64,000 bases of DNA, taken from contig NW_022145596.1 in NCBI RefSeq assembly GCF_000002235.5, positions 33,038,640-33,102,639 on the forward strand, read 5' to 3'. How positions within the stretch are numbered: the stretch's first letter is position 1; the number at the start of each line of letters is the position of its first letter. The notes under the pieces were generated by a model. It saw nothing but the letters and a program-made list of their open reading frames with translations. It was not told the origin of the DNA and did no database searches. Below, one piece after another: positions 12,269-24,855 of the stretch. The DNA is from Strongylocentrotus purpuratus (taxonomy: Eukaryota; Echinodermata; Echinoidea; Camarodonta; Strongylocentrotidae). The position numbers and the translations under genes were made by a program.

Positions 12269-14740
12269 TTGTGCGAAAATGAAGTAAATACTTTAGATAA
12301 AATAATTTATGAAAGAAGAGAAATACATGATAATAATATTAGTAGATTTGCTTATTTGTTGGAATTACAACGATGGAATCTCAGTGAAAATAATACTGAT
12401 AAGAGTTATGATGATTTCTTTAGACAATTCATGGATGCATATAACATTTGTTTCCTATTGAATTTATATCTTATAAAAAAAAGCGTATGGACAAACCTTG
12501 GTTTACAAGCGATATTCGGAAATTGAGTACAAAGAAAAACAGATATTATAAGCTATATTTGAAAAATCCCACTGTATATAGAAAGAATGTTTATAAAAAA
12601 TGTCGTAATAAAGTAACGAATATGATAAAAAGTACGAAAAGAGCGTATTATGGAAACAAATTTCGGAATAATAAAGGGAATATGAAAAAAACATGGAGCG
12701 TTATCAATCAGGCTCTTGGTAAGCAGAATAAAAAATCTGTTATTAAATGTATTCAATGTAATGAAAAAAATATTACAACTGATATGGAAATTTGTAATAT
12801 ATTGAATGAACATTTTGTAAACATCGGTCATAACTTGAACCTTTCTTTTTCTTCGTGTAATAATAATTTTAAAAATTATGTAATTCAAAATGATCAAACC
12901 GCATTTTTTAAACCTATTACTAGTAAGGAAATTATAGATATTGTAGACAAACTTAAGCCTAATTCTAGTACAGGTTATGATGAAATAGATATTAAAGTAG
13001 TAAAACCGATTATACATAAGATAAGTGCACATCTCAGTGAAATATTCAACCAATGCCTTAAATGTGGAGAATTTCCTACATCGTTAAAGATAGCTCGTGT
13101 AATACCCATTTTTAAAAGTGGTCCACCAGAAGTGATGTCTAATTATCGTCCAATATCTGTTTTACCTGTTTTTTCCAAAATTTTTGAAAGGTGTATTTAT
13201 ACCAGACTTTTACATTTTATTACAAAGTGCAATATTATAAACAATAACCAGTATGGATTTAGAGCAGGACACTCAACATCTTCAGCTTTGATAGATTTTG
13301 TTCATAAAGTGGGAAGTGCAATAGATAATGAAGAAACAACAATTGGCTTATTTCTTGATCTCACTAAAGCGTTTGACACGCTTGACCATAGCATTTTGTT
13401 GGATAAATTGTATATGTATGGAATTAGGGGTATAACATTGAAAATATTTAAAAATTATTTATCAAATCGAAAACAATTTGTTGCATTAAATAAAAACAAA
13501 TCACAGTTACAGCTAATTAGATGTGGAGTGCCACAAGGTTCCATTCTTGGACCACTTTTATTTATTTTGTATATAAATGATATTGTCAATGCTTCAAAAA
13601 TTTTAAAATGTATTCTGTTTGCAGATGACACCAGTATTTTCCTTTCACACAAAAACAAACATACTCTTGAAACTACATTTAATATTGAGATTGGATTAAT
13701 TGTTCAATGGTTTTACGCTAATAAACTTTCCATTAATGAAAAGAAAACCAATTTTATGATTTTTACCAAAAAGAAACTAAATAAAGACTCAATAACAATC
13801 AAACTAGGTAAAGCAAACATTCAGAGAGTTTCTTCAGCAAAGTTTTTGGGTGTTATTATCGATGATAAGTTCTCCTGGTCTAATCATATTGGTGTCATCT
13901 GCAACAAATTATCTAAAAGTATTGGTGTCATGTACAGATTGAAATCTCTCCCTAAAATTATACTCAAAATGATATACTATGCAATTGTGTACCCTTACTT
14001 ACATTATGCTATTATTGTATGGGGCAATGCTGCATTAATTTATCAAGATAGACTGTTTAAATTACAAAAACGTGCAATAAGAATTATTAATCATTCTTCT
14101 TTTCTTGCCCATACCAATCCAATATTTTACTCATTAAACATGTTGCAATATAGGGATGTATATTTATTACAAGTAGGTGTTTTTATGTATTTATGTCACC
14201 ACAATCTTATCCCTGATTCTATTTCCAAATTGTTTATTTTAAACCGTAATGTTCATAGTTATAATACTAGAAATGCTAAACAATTTCACTTGCCATTGAC
14301 TCGTACAGTACTAAACCAAAAAATAATTATTTTCCAAGGACCCTTTTTATGGAACACTCTTCCCCATTATATTCATAATTCTGTTAGTGTAAATGTTTTT
14401 AAACGTAGGTATAAGAAATTTCTTTTAGATAAACTGCAATAATCATTTAAGTTCAAGACATATTTTATTTGTTTGTTGTATGTATGTTTGTTGTCTTGAT
14501 TTGAGTAAAGTATAATGTTTAGTAACGGATATATTTCATATTTGTTTATTATAAAAAAAGGGTCAACCTTTATATAAGGATTACTTTTTTCCTTTCAGGT
14601 TGCAACCTATTCAGTTTATTTTATGTCCAAATGTCAAATATGTTCGTAATGTGTATTTTATGTTATATAGCTGGTTGTTATATGAAATGTTTTTTTTTAA
14701 AACTGAATGAAATAAAATTGAATTGAATTGAATTAAAAGA
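12269..14740 (+). mobile_element. 5'-truncated non-LTR retrotransposon (LINE) with intact RT
   Basis: The open frame 12448-14442 (664 codons) encodes a complete LINE reverse transcriptase and C-terminal region. Motifs seen are KPWFT (residues 16-20, the linker after the endonuclease), NYRPISVLPVFSKIFE (232-247), NQYGFRAGHST (267-277), FLDLTKAFD (302-310), GVPQGSILGPLLF (360-372) and the catalytic FADDT (391-395). Upstream, 12269-12526 in another frame carries the preceding linker (W-N-L-S-E-N-N), so one frame change separates it from the long frame. The apurinic endonuclease is missing, the usual 5' truncation of target-primed insertion. After the stop there is about 300 bases of AT-rich 3' UTR ending in an ATTGA-type tail at 14711-14736. 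It belongs to the CR1/L2/Rex1/Jockey-like group; I cannot name the clade by eye. Confidence 0.88.
12448..14442 (+). CDS. LINE reverse transcriptase, 664 codons
   Basis: Single uninterrupted frame with all catalytic RT motifs (see the enclosing element). The ATG at 12448 is only the first in the frame: the real polyprotein would start far upstream with an endonuclease that is absent here. Codon use is strongly AT-biased like the surrounding DNA. The protein would polymerise cDNA from element RNA at a nicked target. Without its 5' end this copy is unlikely to mobilise itself, but the unbroken frame suggests recent arrival. Confidence 0.85.
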   Translation: MFPIEFISYKKKRMDKPWFTSDIRKLSTKKNRYYKLYLKNPTVYRKNVYKKCRNKVTNMIKSTKRAYYGNKFRNNKGNMKKTWSVINQALGKQNKKSVIKCIQCNEKNITTDMEICNILNEHFVNIGHNLNLSFSSCNNNFKNYVIQNDQTAFFKPITSKEIIDIVDKLKPNSSTGYDEIDIKVVKPIIHKISAHLSEIFNQCLKCGEFPTSLKIARVIPIFKSGPPEVMSNYRPISVLPVFSKIFERCIYTRLLHFITKCNIINNNQYGFRAGHSTSSALIDFVHKVGSAIDNEETTIGLFLDLTKAFDTLDHSILLDKLYMYGIRGITLKIFKNYLSNRKQFVALNKNKSQLQLIRCGVPQGSILGPLLFILYINDIVNASKILKCILFADDTSIFLSHKNKHTLETTFNIEIGLIVQWFYANKLSINEKKTNFMIFTKKKLNKDSITIKLGKANIQRVSSAKFLGVIIDDKFSWSNHIGVICNKLSKSIGVMYRLKSLPKIILKMIYYAIVYPYLHYAIIVWGNAALIYQDRLFKLQKRAIRIINHSSFLAHTNPIFYSLNMLQYRDVYLLQVGVFMYLCHHNLIPDSISKLFILNRNVHSYNTRNAKQFHLPLTRTVLNQKIIIFQGPFLWNTLPHYIHNSVSVNVFKRRYKKFLLDKLQ

Positions 14741-15776
14741 AAAATACCACCTTAATGGTTTTGGTAGAAAAAAGGTGTAATATTTAAATAACGAGAAAAT
14801 CAAGCTAGTCATTTCGCTCTTCAGCGAATGTGATTTCCAGCACAGTATTATTTCTATTGTACCTTAGACAAAAAGGTATTAACAAAAATAATAATAACAT
14901 AAAATTTTAAATCTAAATTCACTTGCCTACAGTGGCCACTTCCATGTTTGTTGCATAGACAATGAGTTTACCTTGGTCTGTCCTAGTGATCCATTCAAAT
15001 CAAACATGATGTTAAACAAACAGGTTTGGGACCAATTAGAAATACATGTACGCTCCAAATTAATGTAAACAAAAAATGCCATAAACATACACACGTTCAT
15101 GTAGATCTAAAATTAGGCATTTCAAAATATGATAATGTATAATACAGAGTACAAATTTCATACTATAAGATGATTGTGCAAATGATATAAAGGCATAGGC
15201 ACAGAGATATCACACTAAACCACAAAAAACAACTTTCGTCAGTAAAGAACATTGTTTTGAAGAGTACAATAATCCTAGTATTGAAAGGTATATAGAGCTG
15301 CCATGGAGTGTATGACATCATTCCTCTGCCCTACACACTTTGCACAAGACAAGCTTGTTGAACCTAATGGTATATCCACCAAACTTTTCAATTCTAGAGT
15401 ACGGTAATGTCTTGGAATCATAATCTGTGTAACATCCAGTCAAAATGTCATTATCATTGAAATAAAATGATTAAAACAATATTAAATAAATTTATAATGA
15501 CAATAATAACAATGAAAAAAACAAAACTATTCACTAATATCAATAATACCGATAAAAATAACAATTGTAATAATAACAATAAAAGTCATAATTACAATAG
15601 CAATAATTATAATAATAATAATAATAATAATAATAGTAACAATTCCAGCTAGATTGACACTTGCATGCTACATTGGTGGAGAGAAGCACATGACATAAAG
15701 GTATATGTGGCATGTCAGGATCAAACCTTGGTATACCCAATCAAATGATTCAACTACTTAATGATGCTTAATCATG
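14741..15776. other. Region just downstream of the PWP2 stop
   Basis: Probably contains the PWP2 3' UTR on the minus strand, but no clear polyadenylation signal was located. An AAT/AAC microsatellite lies at about 15467-15645 and gives asparagine- or tyrosine-rich spurious frames on the two strands. Confidence 0.5.
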
Positions 15777-15969
15777 TTAATTGATGAGTGGTGTAATCTG
15801 TGTATCAGAATCATCACTGTCAATGTCTTCTACTTCTCTCAAACTCATTATCTCTTCCTCCTCAGAATCCTTGTCATCTTCTGATCCAAGAGGCATCAAC
15901 TTTCTCTTCCTAGATTGGACTTTAGCCAAAGTCTGGAGGTATTGAAGTGTGTACCGATTAGTGTCACAT
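15777..15969 (-). CDS. PWP2: PWP2 last coding exon with acidic C-terminal tail
   Basis: Follows a poly-T tract and ACAG acceptor. It encodes CDTNRYTLQYLQTLAKVQSR, KRKLMPLGSEDDKDSEEEEI, MSLREVEDIDSDDSDTQITP and LIN, then TAA at 15777-15779. The human end is 'LCSWNHYNMQYALAVSKQRGTKRSLDPLGSEEEAEASEDDS', sharing the basic KRK stretch, the PLGSE motif and the acidic tail. It was recognised by homology because the open frame is short. I saw no convincing AATAAA on the minus strand within several hundred bases of the stop, so the transcript end is unknown. Confidence 0.9.
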
Positions 15970-18111
15970 CTGTAAAAAAAGAAAAAACAGCAAAAAATAA
16001 TGAAAACAATTCCCCATTAATGAATGCTTGGTGGAAAAAAAAAAAATCTAATTGTTGAAGAAATAACATTTTTTCCTGGATGAAAGTTCAAAGCTAATGG
16101 TCACTTCAAAACAAATTACTGGAAGTTTGGCATTTATTATTTTATTTCATTTATTATCAACATACAAAACAAAATAAAGACCCCCCCTCAAAAAAAAAAA
16201 ATTCACATAAACTTATTTGTCAAAATTTTACATCACATATATGGAATGACAGTTACATGTATATCACCCTATTAGCAAAACAAAAGAAAAAGTTTCATCA
16301 AATTTGATCCATACTAATGATCATGAAAGAGAAATTTAAAAAAAAAGGAACAGAAATTACGCAATAAATGGACTTTAACTCTTTATATTGTCCACAAATA
16401 TTCTCCCTGTGCCATACTGTATCTATCATGCTTCAAGATTATTTAAGGGTTTCCAGAACAAGATTAAAGTACACTAGTGAGGAGGTTATCATGGAGGCAA
16501 TAAAGACCGGAAATTGGTAATATTGCAAAGCCTTTGTGCTGCTCAAAGCAATTCTTACACCAATTGGAGGTTCAGGTTTTGCGCAAAATTGCACATGTGG
16601 AAAACGAGGGGCAAAGAAAGCAACCGAACTGTTAAATACCTTGCCACATAGTGCATGTATATTGGTTTTGTTGCTATTCAATGTGTGATGTTACTGTACA
16701 AGTCATTTACTTCTTCCTGATTTAAGTATGTAATTAAATCATCAAGCTCATACTGTTTATTATTGAACATTTCATCCCTGATTATCTTGCAGAGTATATT
16801 ACAATAACCCTGCCCCGCATGAACTTTATCATGTGCTTGGCAATAAACCTAGATGGAACTCCAAAGCGTCCTAATTCAACTTGATGGCGACTTCTCAAGG
16901 ACCCGATATAATGAGACATTAATGAAAACAAATGACTAGAGATTGGCTACACTGACTTTCAGGACAGCAACAGACAAAATAAGGTAATTAAGTGGATGAT
17001 GCTTAAAGATAATGCCATATTGTGGATCATGACATGGCAATAAGATGAGATTACCTGACATGCTATATGAGAACAGCAGTACACTTAAAGGTGATATCAT
17101 CTATCAAGAAGAGTAGAATTTATTTTCAAACCTAGATTAAAATAAAAACACATGATCATTTGCCCTTTTTCAAATGGGCATTACCTGAAAGACAAATGAA
17201 GATGTTTGGTACGATGGAACAAATAAAAAAAAAAAAAAAAAAAAAAAAATAAACAACAAAAAACCCTCTAATGAAGGTACACGTACATCTTAGTACTTGT
17301 CAATTTTCTTCTGCGTATTCTCACTTTTCTTCCACTTTCAAAATCCAAATACACAATATTGGCATTATGTTACAGCATGAAATGTTATCATGATCACCTT
17401 TCCGTATCCATTTGATTCATAAATCCAATTGATAATTGTTTCCGATACCCATAGAGATGCCACTAATAGAATTGGTATACATGGTTATCTGTGTGTGTCT
17501 ATTACAAATCTAGTTTGATTTCATCCTGTTCATTTTACTTTCATGCGAGTACACAAAATTTTGAATTAAAAAACTTATTTATGATACAGCATCTTTTTCA
17601 GTATTGTAACTACACCTACAGCAGTGAATTAAAGGGATTGGGCATCTTTGCCTCAGATTCTAAGCTAAATCCTGGATTTAGCTCATGCTGCAATTATAAT
17701 TATAAACCTTTAGGTCAGTCAGGAGTCCTATGACTTTTACAAGCCAATCGCCTGTCTGATTATCAAGATATTTATATTTCAAATTCGAAATTTCAAAAAC
17801 AGTTTTCCCAACGGTTTTTATAACAACAGTCTATTGGGGAAAATGAATATGGTAAAACCAGTCACTCATTTTTTAAAACTTTTTTGAAGCACTTCATGAT
17901 CATTTTGAAGTACAATTTATTTAGGGCTTCAATATTACACCATATCACAGACACTGATAACAAGTAGAGCCATGCATCTCAGATTTATAGAAATGGATAC
18001 ATTGTTAAACAATGCCTTTAACATACCTAATTGTTAATTTTCATGAATTGTCAATGAAGTGGCAATGACTTGAAAGAACTTCCTTATTCTTATATAAATT
18101 TTCAATTTCAG

Positions 18112-18159
<48 letters not shown>

Positions 18160-21100
18160 TTTTGTGCACCTAGTTAGTTCCAGACCAAATTTGAGGATTT
18201 GTTCCCCTTCCAATTAGCTTACAGGCTCTAAGAGAACATATAGGTAAGAATCTTCTGTGCAGCAAACAGCAGAAACTTTGATCTATCAAAAAATGTAGAA
18301 TTTAGGGGACTGTGATAGAAAATTGAAAATAAGAAAAATCTATTCTTTACCACTTCAACATCTCCATATGCTTCACATAAGTTTCACTCTGCAGCAGTAA
18401 GCATATAAGAAACACATTTCTTCTTGTTCCATCTCTCAATGGTTCATGAGGGAATGGCTGCCTACTATAACAATTTGATTTAGCTGAATCATATACACAT
18501 AAGGAAGTAGATGACTGACTCTCTATTAATCCAAACTGGCCATCATCAATACTCCCATTGGTCTATATACATCACAATTTAATGCTGTGCACTCCATGAA
18601 ACCTAATATCCACCCAAGCTTACTATTTGCTCAGAAAAGCTGATGAAATAAAAACTTTGTATTGATGAAATAAATTCAATGATCAGCTTCTCATGTTTGT
18701 GTCCCAGCGGCTGAGGTAACTGAAGTGGAACTGAGAAGGGAATGGGAGTTGGATAAGAAAGCCTATAAATGATTTGTGCTTGCAGATGGTCCCATGAGGA
18801 TCATGCAAGCGAGCATGGTTTGCAGCAGGAGGAGAAGAGGGCAGAAAGGAAGCTGTTGCACGAGCTCAAAAAGTGATGCTGAGAAGATTTAGAGCATACG
18901 AGAGGGTTAGAGAGAGAGAAAAAAAGGGGGATGTCAAGAGAAAATTACAGCCCACAATGAGAGAGAGAGAGAGAGAGAAAGAGACAGAGAGAGAGAGAGA
19001 GAGAGAGAAAGGGGGGGGGGGAGGGAGGGAGAGAGAGAGAGAAAGAGAGAGAGAAAGGGGGGGGGGGAGGGAGGGAGAGAGAGAGAGTGAGGGAGGGAGC
19101 AAACTAGAGGAAGTACAAACTTAGCGAAGAAATTGAATAGACCCTCAACTATAATTTCATTAGGAAAAATTATGCAGATATCATGAAATTACAATTTTGG
19201 AGGATATTTTCAGTGTTAATTTTCACCATAGATTAAATCCATGTTCTAACCCCCCTCAATTCAAAGTTAATAAGTTTTGTTTTTTGAATACCATTGTGAG
19301 GATTGAACTAAAAAGTTGACAAATCAATGCCTTGATTCTTTTGTTATTATTTACATACTGCCCTATGCAGCGAAATTAGTTTCCAGGTGCAAAAAGTAAA
19401 ATTTCGCTTACACCAGAGCAAACCTCCAAGTCTAATACAAAAATTACCCCTAGTCTCTCGGAGATACAAAGATAATGACTTTACCATATGAGGGAATGCA
19501 GAGCCTAGCGATCATAAAAGACTTAAAGCTAATCCTGTACCCAGGAATAGCAAATGGGAACCTGAAACAAGTCTATATTATCATTTGTCTAATAACTCAC
19601 CCAGTATTTCTCAGAAATGACATAAAAGTGGTGTGTGTGGAGTCATAGACCTACTTGGTGGAATTAAGGTAACTCAAAATGATGAGGAGACCATGCATGG
19701 CTTAAGAGGTAGTAGTTGGTGAATTTGATGGTTACTAATTTCATGTATATATGTCACATGTTTAGTGGAGTTGACTTTGTCCTCTTCAAGTTCAATCAAA
19801 TACATCCAATTAGAACCCCCACATATTTTTACAAAATTGTGAAAGTTCTGATACATTTATAGCACTACCTGAAATTTTACAATGCTATTTGTATTTAGGA
19901 ACACTAAACTTAGGTGACTTGTTCCACGAGCTCTGATACACTGACATAGTGAGTGTCAGTGAACTTCAGTCGTATAAGGGACTCTATCCAGTTATGTCAA
20001 ACATTGCCTCAAGTTATTGTCCATCTCATCTATTACACAACAAAGAGTGTTTGAGTATTCAAATGGTATATTTGTCTGCTGACGGGCTCTATGACACCAC
20101 ACACTGTTTGTAAATGCTAATATATGGCGAGGATAAAGTACTTGGGTGAGTCGGCTCTCATCTCTCCCCTTTTCTACTACTTTGACTTTTCTTCTTTTAG
20201 CACATTTAGGTACTGAAGGATACAACTAGTGATGTATCCACTGACCTGTATTTTATCTGCAATATAGAACAGTCACCTGTGAAATGCAATCATAACATTG
20301 GTTTCCTATTGATATCATTTGGGTAACGTATTTAAATGAATGGATATTCTCTCCTAACATACCGTCTAAGATATTTGGCTCAGCACTTTCTCTTGTTAAG
20401 CACGTTTGACATGCATAAACTGCTGCATGGTCAGACAAAGCTCTGCCAATTATTCAAAAGAGGGACAAAGACATAAATAGAACTGCTCAGAGAAATCCCT
20501 TTTTGAGATGCCAGAGTAACAGGATGGATGTTGGTTCAAGGCTCTGCTTGTACAATAGCCAGTCATTATGCAACATACCTCTCTTTACAAATCTAGCCAT
20601 CTGATTGGTCGAAATTAGAGTCGTAATTTTAGCCGTTCCCGTAAAGAAACGAACAATGCCAGTAACAGTTAATATTTCATGAGTGAGAGCAGCCATGCAT
20701 GAAGTCTTTTGTCTATGGCTTATCGTCAACGAAATAGTGTTAAGTCTTTTGTCAATTCTGTTTGTTGCTATGGCAGGCAGCCAGTGAAAGCGAATTTGTT
20801 TATTACAATTATGGGAATGCAAGCATTACTTTTAACAAACAGACAATTTTTGTTATTCCTGGCTCATTTTTCCTGATTGAGGTGTCATATGAAAGGGCAG
20901 ATAATGAACTTTCTAGAAATGTTATTTTCTCATTGAAATTCAGATACCATTCACCATATTACTTTTTGGTACCCTTTCTTCAAATTGATTTTGGCCACTC
21001 AAGCATGAAATATGCATCATATGAGTTGCATCAAATTCAAGAAGAGAATCTAAGCTTTACAAATACAGTGTGAGTCAAAAAAAAGTTTACACCTAGAAAA

Positions 21101-23187
21101 TTGCTGATTATTAAAAAAAAAATCTTTGATATACATTAAAATGTTATGTCTTATGAAAGGATGTTATCCCAAATCATTTGGTACCATTTTTGTGTGGTAT
21201 GTGTTCACGCTTGGACGAACAGGAGACATTGTTTGCGAGAGTGCAAAAATCGACTTGCGCCAAAGTTGCTTATGTGATGTTTGAATAAAACATTTGGGAT
21301 TTGGGTATTAATTCGGTATTTGCAGATCCAAATAACATCTTTAACAAAATTAATCATGCCACACACATCAAATATCGAATATCAAATATCAACGAACATT
21401 TGTGCGTGTGTGTGTGGGTGTGGTGACTTTGCCCTTTGCAAAAAACATATGCAATGCATTTCATTTGATACATTTAATTCATTCTCTCACTCCGCAAATC
21501 CCAACATAATACATACTGTAGGCATCACTTTGGCGCAAGTCGGTTTTTGCACTCTCGCAAACAATGCCACCTGTTCATTCAATCGTGAACACATACCACA
21601 CAAAAATGGTACCAAATGATTAGGGATAAAACACTCTTTCATAAGATGTATAATAATTTACTGTTCATAGATGATTTTCAAAATGATTAGCAATTTTCTA
21701 AGTGTAAACTTTTTTTTGACTCACACGGTATACGTCATTTATTAATTATTACTGTGATTAAGTTATGATAAAACATTGTTTTTTTCTGGGACGCACTGTA
21801 TATAGCACAGATTTGGCATATTTCATGAGTAGGTACATGTATGACAAGTGACATATTTCAGAAGCAAGTACAACAGCTGATGAGCATATTTCATAGTTAG
21901 CACAGTTAGTGAAATATACTCAAGGCAAGTGTGATAAATCTTTGTGTCTTACAAAAAAAAAGCAACTCAATCATTATTATTAATTGTATGAAACTTAATA
22001 CCTCAACGAGAGAAAAACATCCAGTGTAATTAGTACTTTCACAAGCACAGAGCTGCCAACCTCTGAAACCAAAATCAGTAATCTGAAAGCTAAAAATCAG
22101 TAATTTTGGATGGAAATCAGTAATTTCAAGCGCGGCGCTTTCAACATCAAGAAGACTGCATTTGCACGTACATTGTAGAGCTGCACACAACACCACAACA
22201 CAAACTACTACTTTACTAGTACCATGGTAATAGCATCACTCTGAATGACAGGACTTGAAGTAAAAACAAGAACATTCTGTTTATAACATCATTTTAAGTG
22301 CTATAAAAAAAAACAATGGTTATTAGAGGATTGATGTATCATTACCCTGTTTCACTTACGTGTGTATATTCACTTCAGGTTTTTACAATTAACATAGAGG
22401 CTCTACAAACATAATGGAACAATGGAGCGACGGCACGCGTATTTACTTGCAATTTTACTGTCAGGGAAGGCATTTTTGACAAGTTGTGAAAGGTGGTCTG
22501 CTGCTGAAAACGCGATGTTGTGCTCTATCAAAAATTGAGTAAACTTCACTTCGGCGTTCGTGACAGAATTGTCCTTTGCGACGAAAAACTGGGCGATGTC
22601 ATGACTGCGGGAATTGGAACTTGCCTCCGCCGCTGCAGTCCGGTGCTTCACCGACTTCAGATGTACCTGGATATCGTTCGAACCGCCATGACCAATTCCA
22701 AAATCGGATGAGCAATGTGTACAACAGGCACTGTTTGTATTCCTTTTCGACGGAACAATGCATGACCATTTCTTGGTGTAATCACCTGAGAAGGTTTGCA
22801 GTTTTTTAGAACGCTTCTTCGATGAAGTTGAAGTCATTTTTCTCCGTCGGTTACTCGAAGTTTGACGCGACCACGGCCGACCTGCTGCACATGCGGTAGT
22901 GTAACACTCGGCCAATGCATATTTCGCCCAGATAAATATCGTGCCACTTGTTTCAGCACATCCACCATGCATGCGCTTTCGTATCGGTCAAAACTTTGTG
23001 TGTCAGCTCATTCAAAATTTATTCGTGTATCATATTTTGTTATCAACAATGAAAAGGGGTATATGAATAAAATGAAATGAATAAACATGATCCAACAAAT
23101 AATGTGAAATAAAACACAATGACAATAATTGTTGAATATAAATTCAAGTTTAATCAAGGAAGTACATTCATTTTCCTTATGACAATT

Positions 23188-23226
<39 letters not shown>

Positions 23227-24824
23227 TTCATCATTAGTCGAGTCGTACTTTTATTATCATAACAATGAGAACCCATCACTAAGGGGAAAAAAATTGTAGA
23301 CCTGCTATAAACTACACATGGACATGGTACCGTACGGGTTGGTTTGCAAGGTGGCTAAATGGACTTGGGACGAGTTTGCCGTCTCCCCGATATATATTGC
23401 ATGCTGAAAGCTAGCACACGCAGCCCATATAGGCAGGGCGGTGTGCATATCTTTCGATGGTAGCTACATGTGTGTGCAGTGGTCGTGGCTGAGGCGCGGA
23501 TGATATTTCCGTGCGCTCAAAAGTTAACCACCGGGCCGAGGCACGGGAAGTATCGCGATCATTACCGCTAAAACACTCGCATATGCATAATGCATGTGTT
23601 AATACATAGGCATGTCCAGAAATCGGGGAATCCGTAATTTTTGAAGGGGTTTCCGTGCTTCCGTAATTGCCGTTGATTTCCGTACCAATTACGGAAAATC
23701 CGTACTAGTTGGCAGCTCTGCAAGCAATTTAAAATGGCTGAATGCATGCACCCATTGTCTTAGCCTTTGTGAATTTAGAAGCATATTTCTCTTCTTTTTT
23801 TTAACATGTTTGCGAACCTCAAAGTATAAGATATACCAATTTCTCCTATAAAGGGAAACACTCTTCATATAACTCATAATATTTTGGCTATTTATATGTT
23901 ATCCTAACCCTATTTTCACAAATTGAAACTGTGTTCATTAAGAGTAACTTTCAATTTTACAGTAGCTGTCATTATTGATTACTCATTTACTGGACAAATT
24001 TCTGTACTATAAAAATAAAATATGTAATACTACAGTACAGGTACATGAGCATTTCTACATAATAAACAAAACTATGTTGTTAATGAAGTACATGTACTTG
24101 CCTCCCATTTTGTGTTCCATTAACAAAAAAAATATAACCCTTATATCTTACCATAAAATGTCTGTATAAGAGTCAATATGGTTTATTATTAGCCTGAATA
24201 ATTTTCTTGATGTATGAATGATTTACTTTCTTCAAGCAAGCCTCAACTCTTCTTCAATTCATTTATACAATACCGGTAGGTATAATGTTACAATCTCATG
24301 AAATTCAATTAGTCAGAAATGATACCACATCATTCGGGAGCATGAAAGGAAGTGGGAGCGGTAGATGAAATCTAGTGAGAATTAAGCATCGCTGTCCTGG
24401 GTAAGAAAATATGCTTTAAAAACAAATACCCCCCCCCCCCAAATGAAAGCATGATGTATAACTGCACAGCAAGTTCCAACTGGACCTTTAAAATGGAAGC
24501 CCATTTATCCTCCAATCACTGCTTATATAACCATCACCCTCAAGCCAATACACATTACTGATTAACAAAGAAAAATAGTACGTGCCCCTTTAATAGCTTC
24601 CAAAATATTATGGCTAAGTCTGAAGCAGTATTGGTATCAGAAATTTCCAAATGAATCCAATTCATTTTTTCCTTGGGAAATCAAACTTGGCAGATCTAAT
24701 AGAAAGGCAATTTAGGTGCTCTTGAATTTCAGATTAGAAAAACAACGTTAAATGGATTATAAGAGAAGGGTCCGGTGGTCAGGAGTAGGAGAGAGAGAGA
24801 AAGAGAGAGAAAGAGAGAGAGAAG

Positions 24825-24855
<31 letters not shown>

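Noticed and set aside
21281-21619. 112-codon frame
   Set aside because: Lies across the centre and right inverted arm of the Tc1/mariner-like element; no domain.
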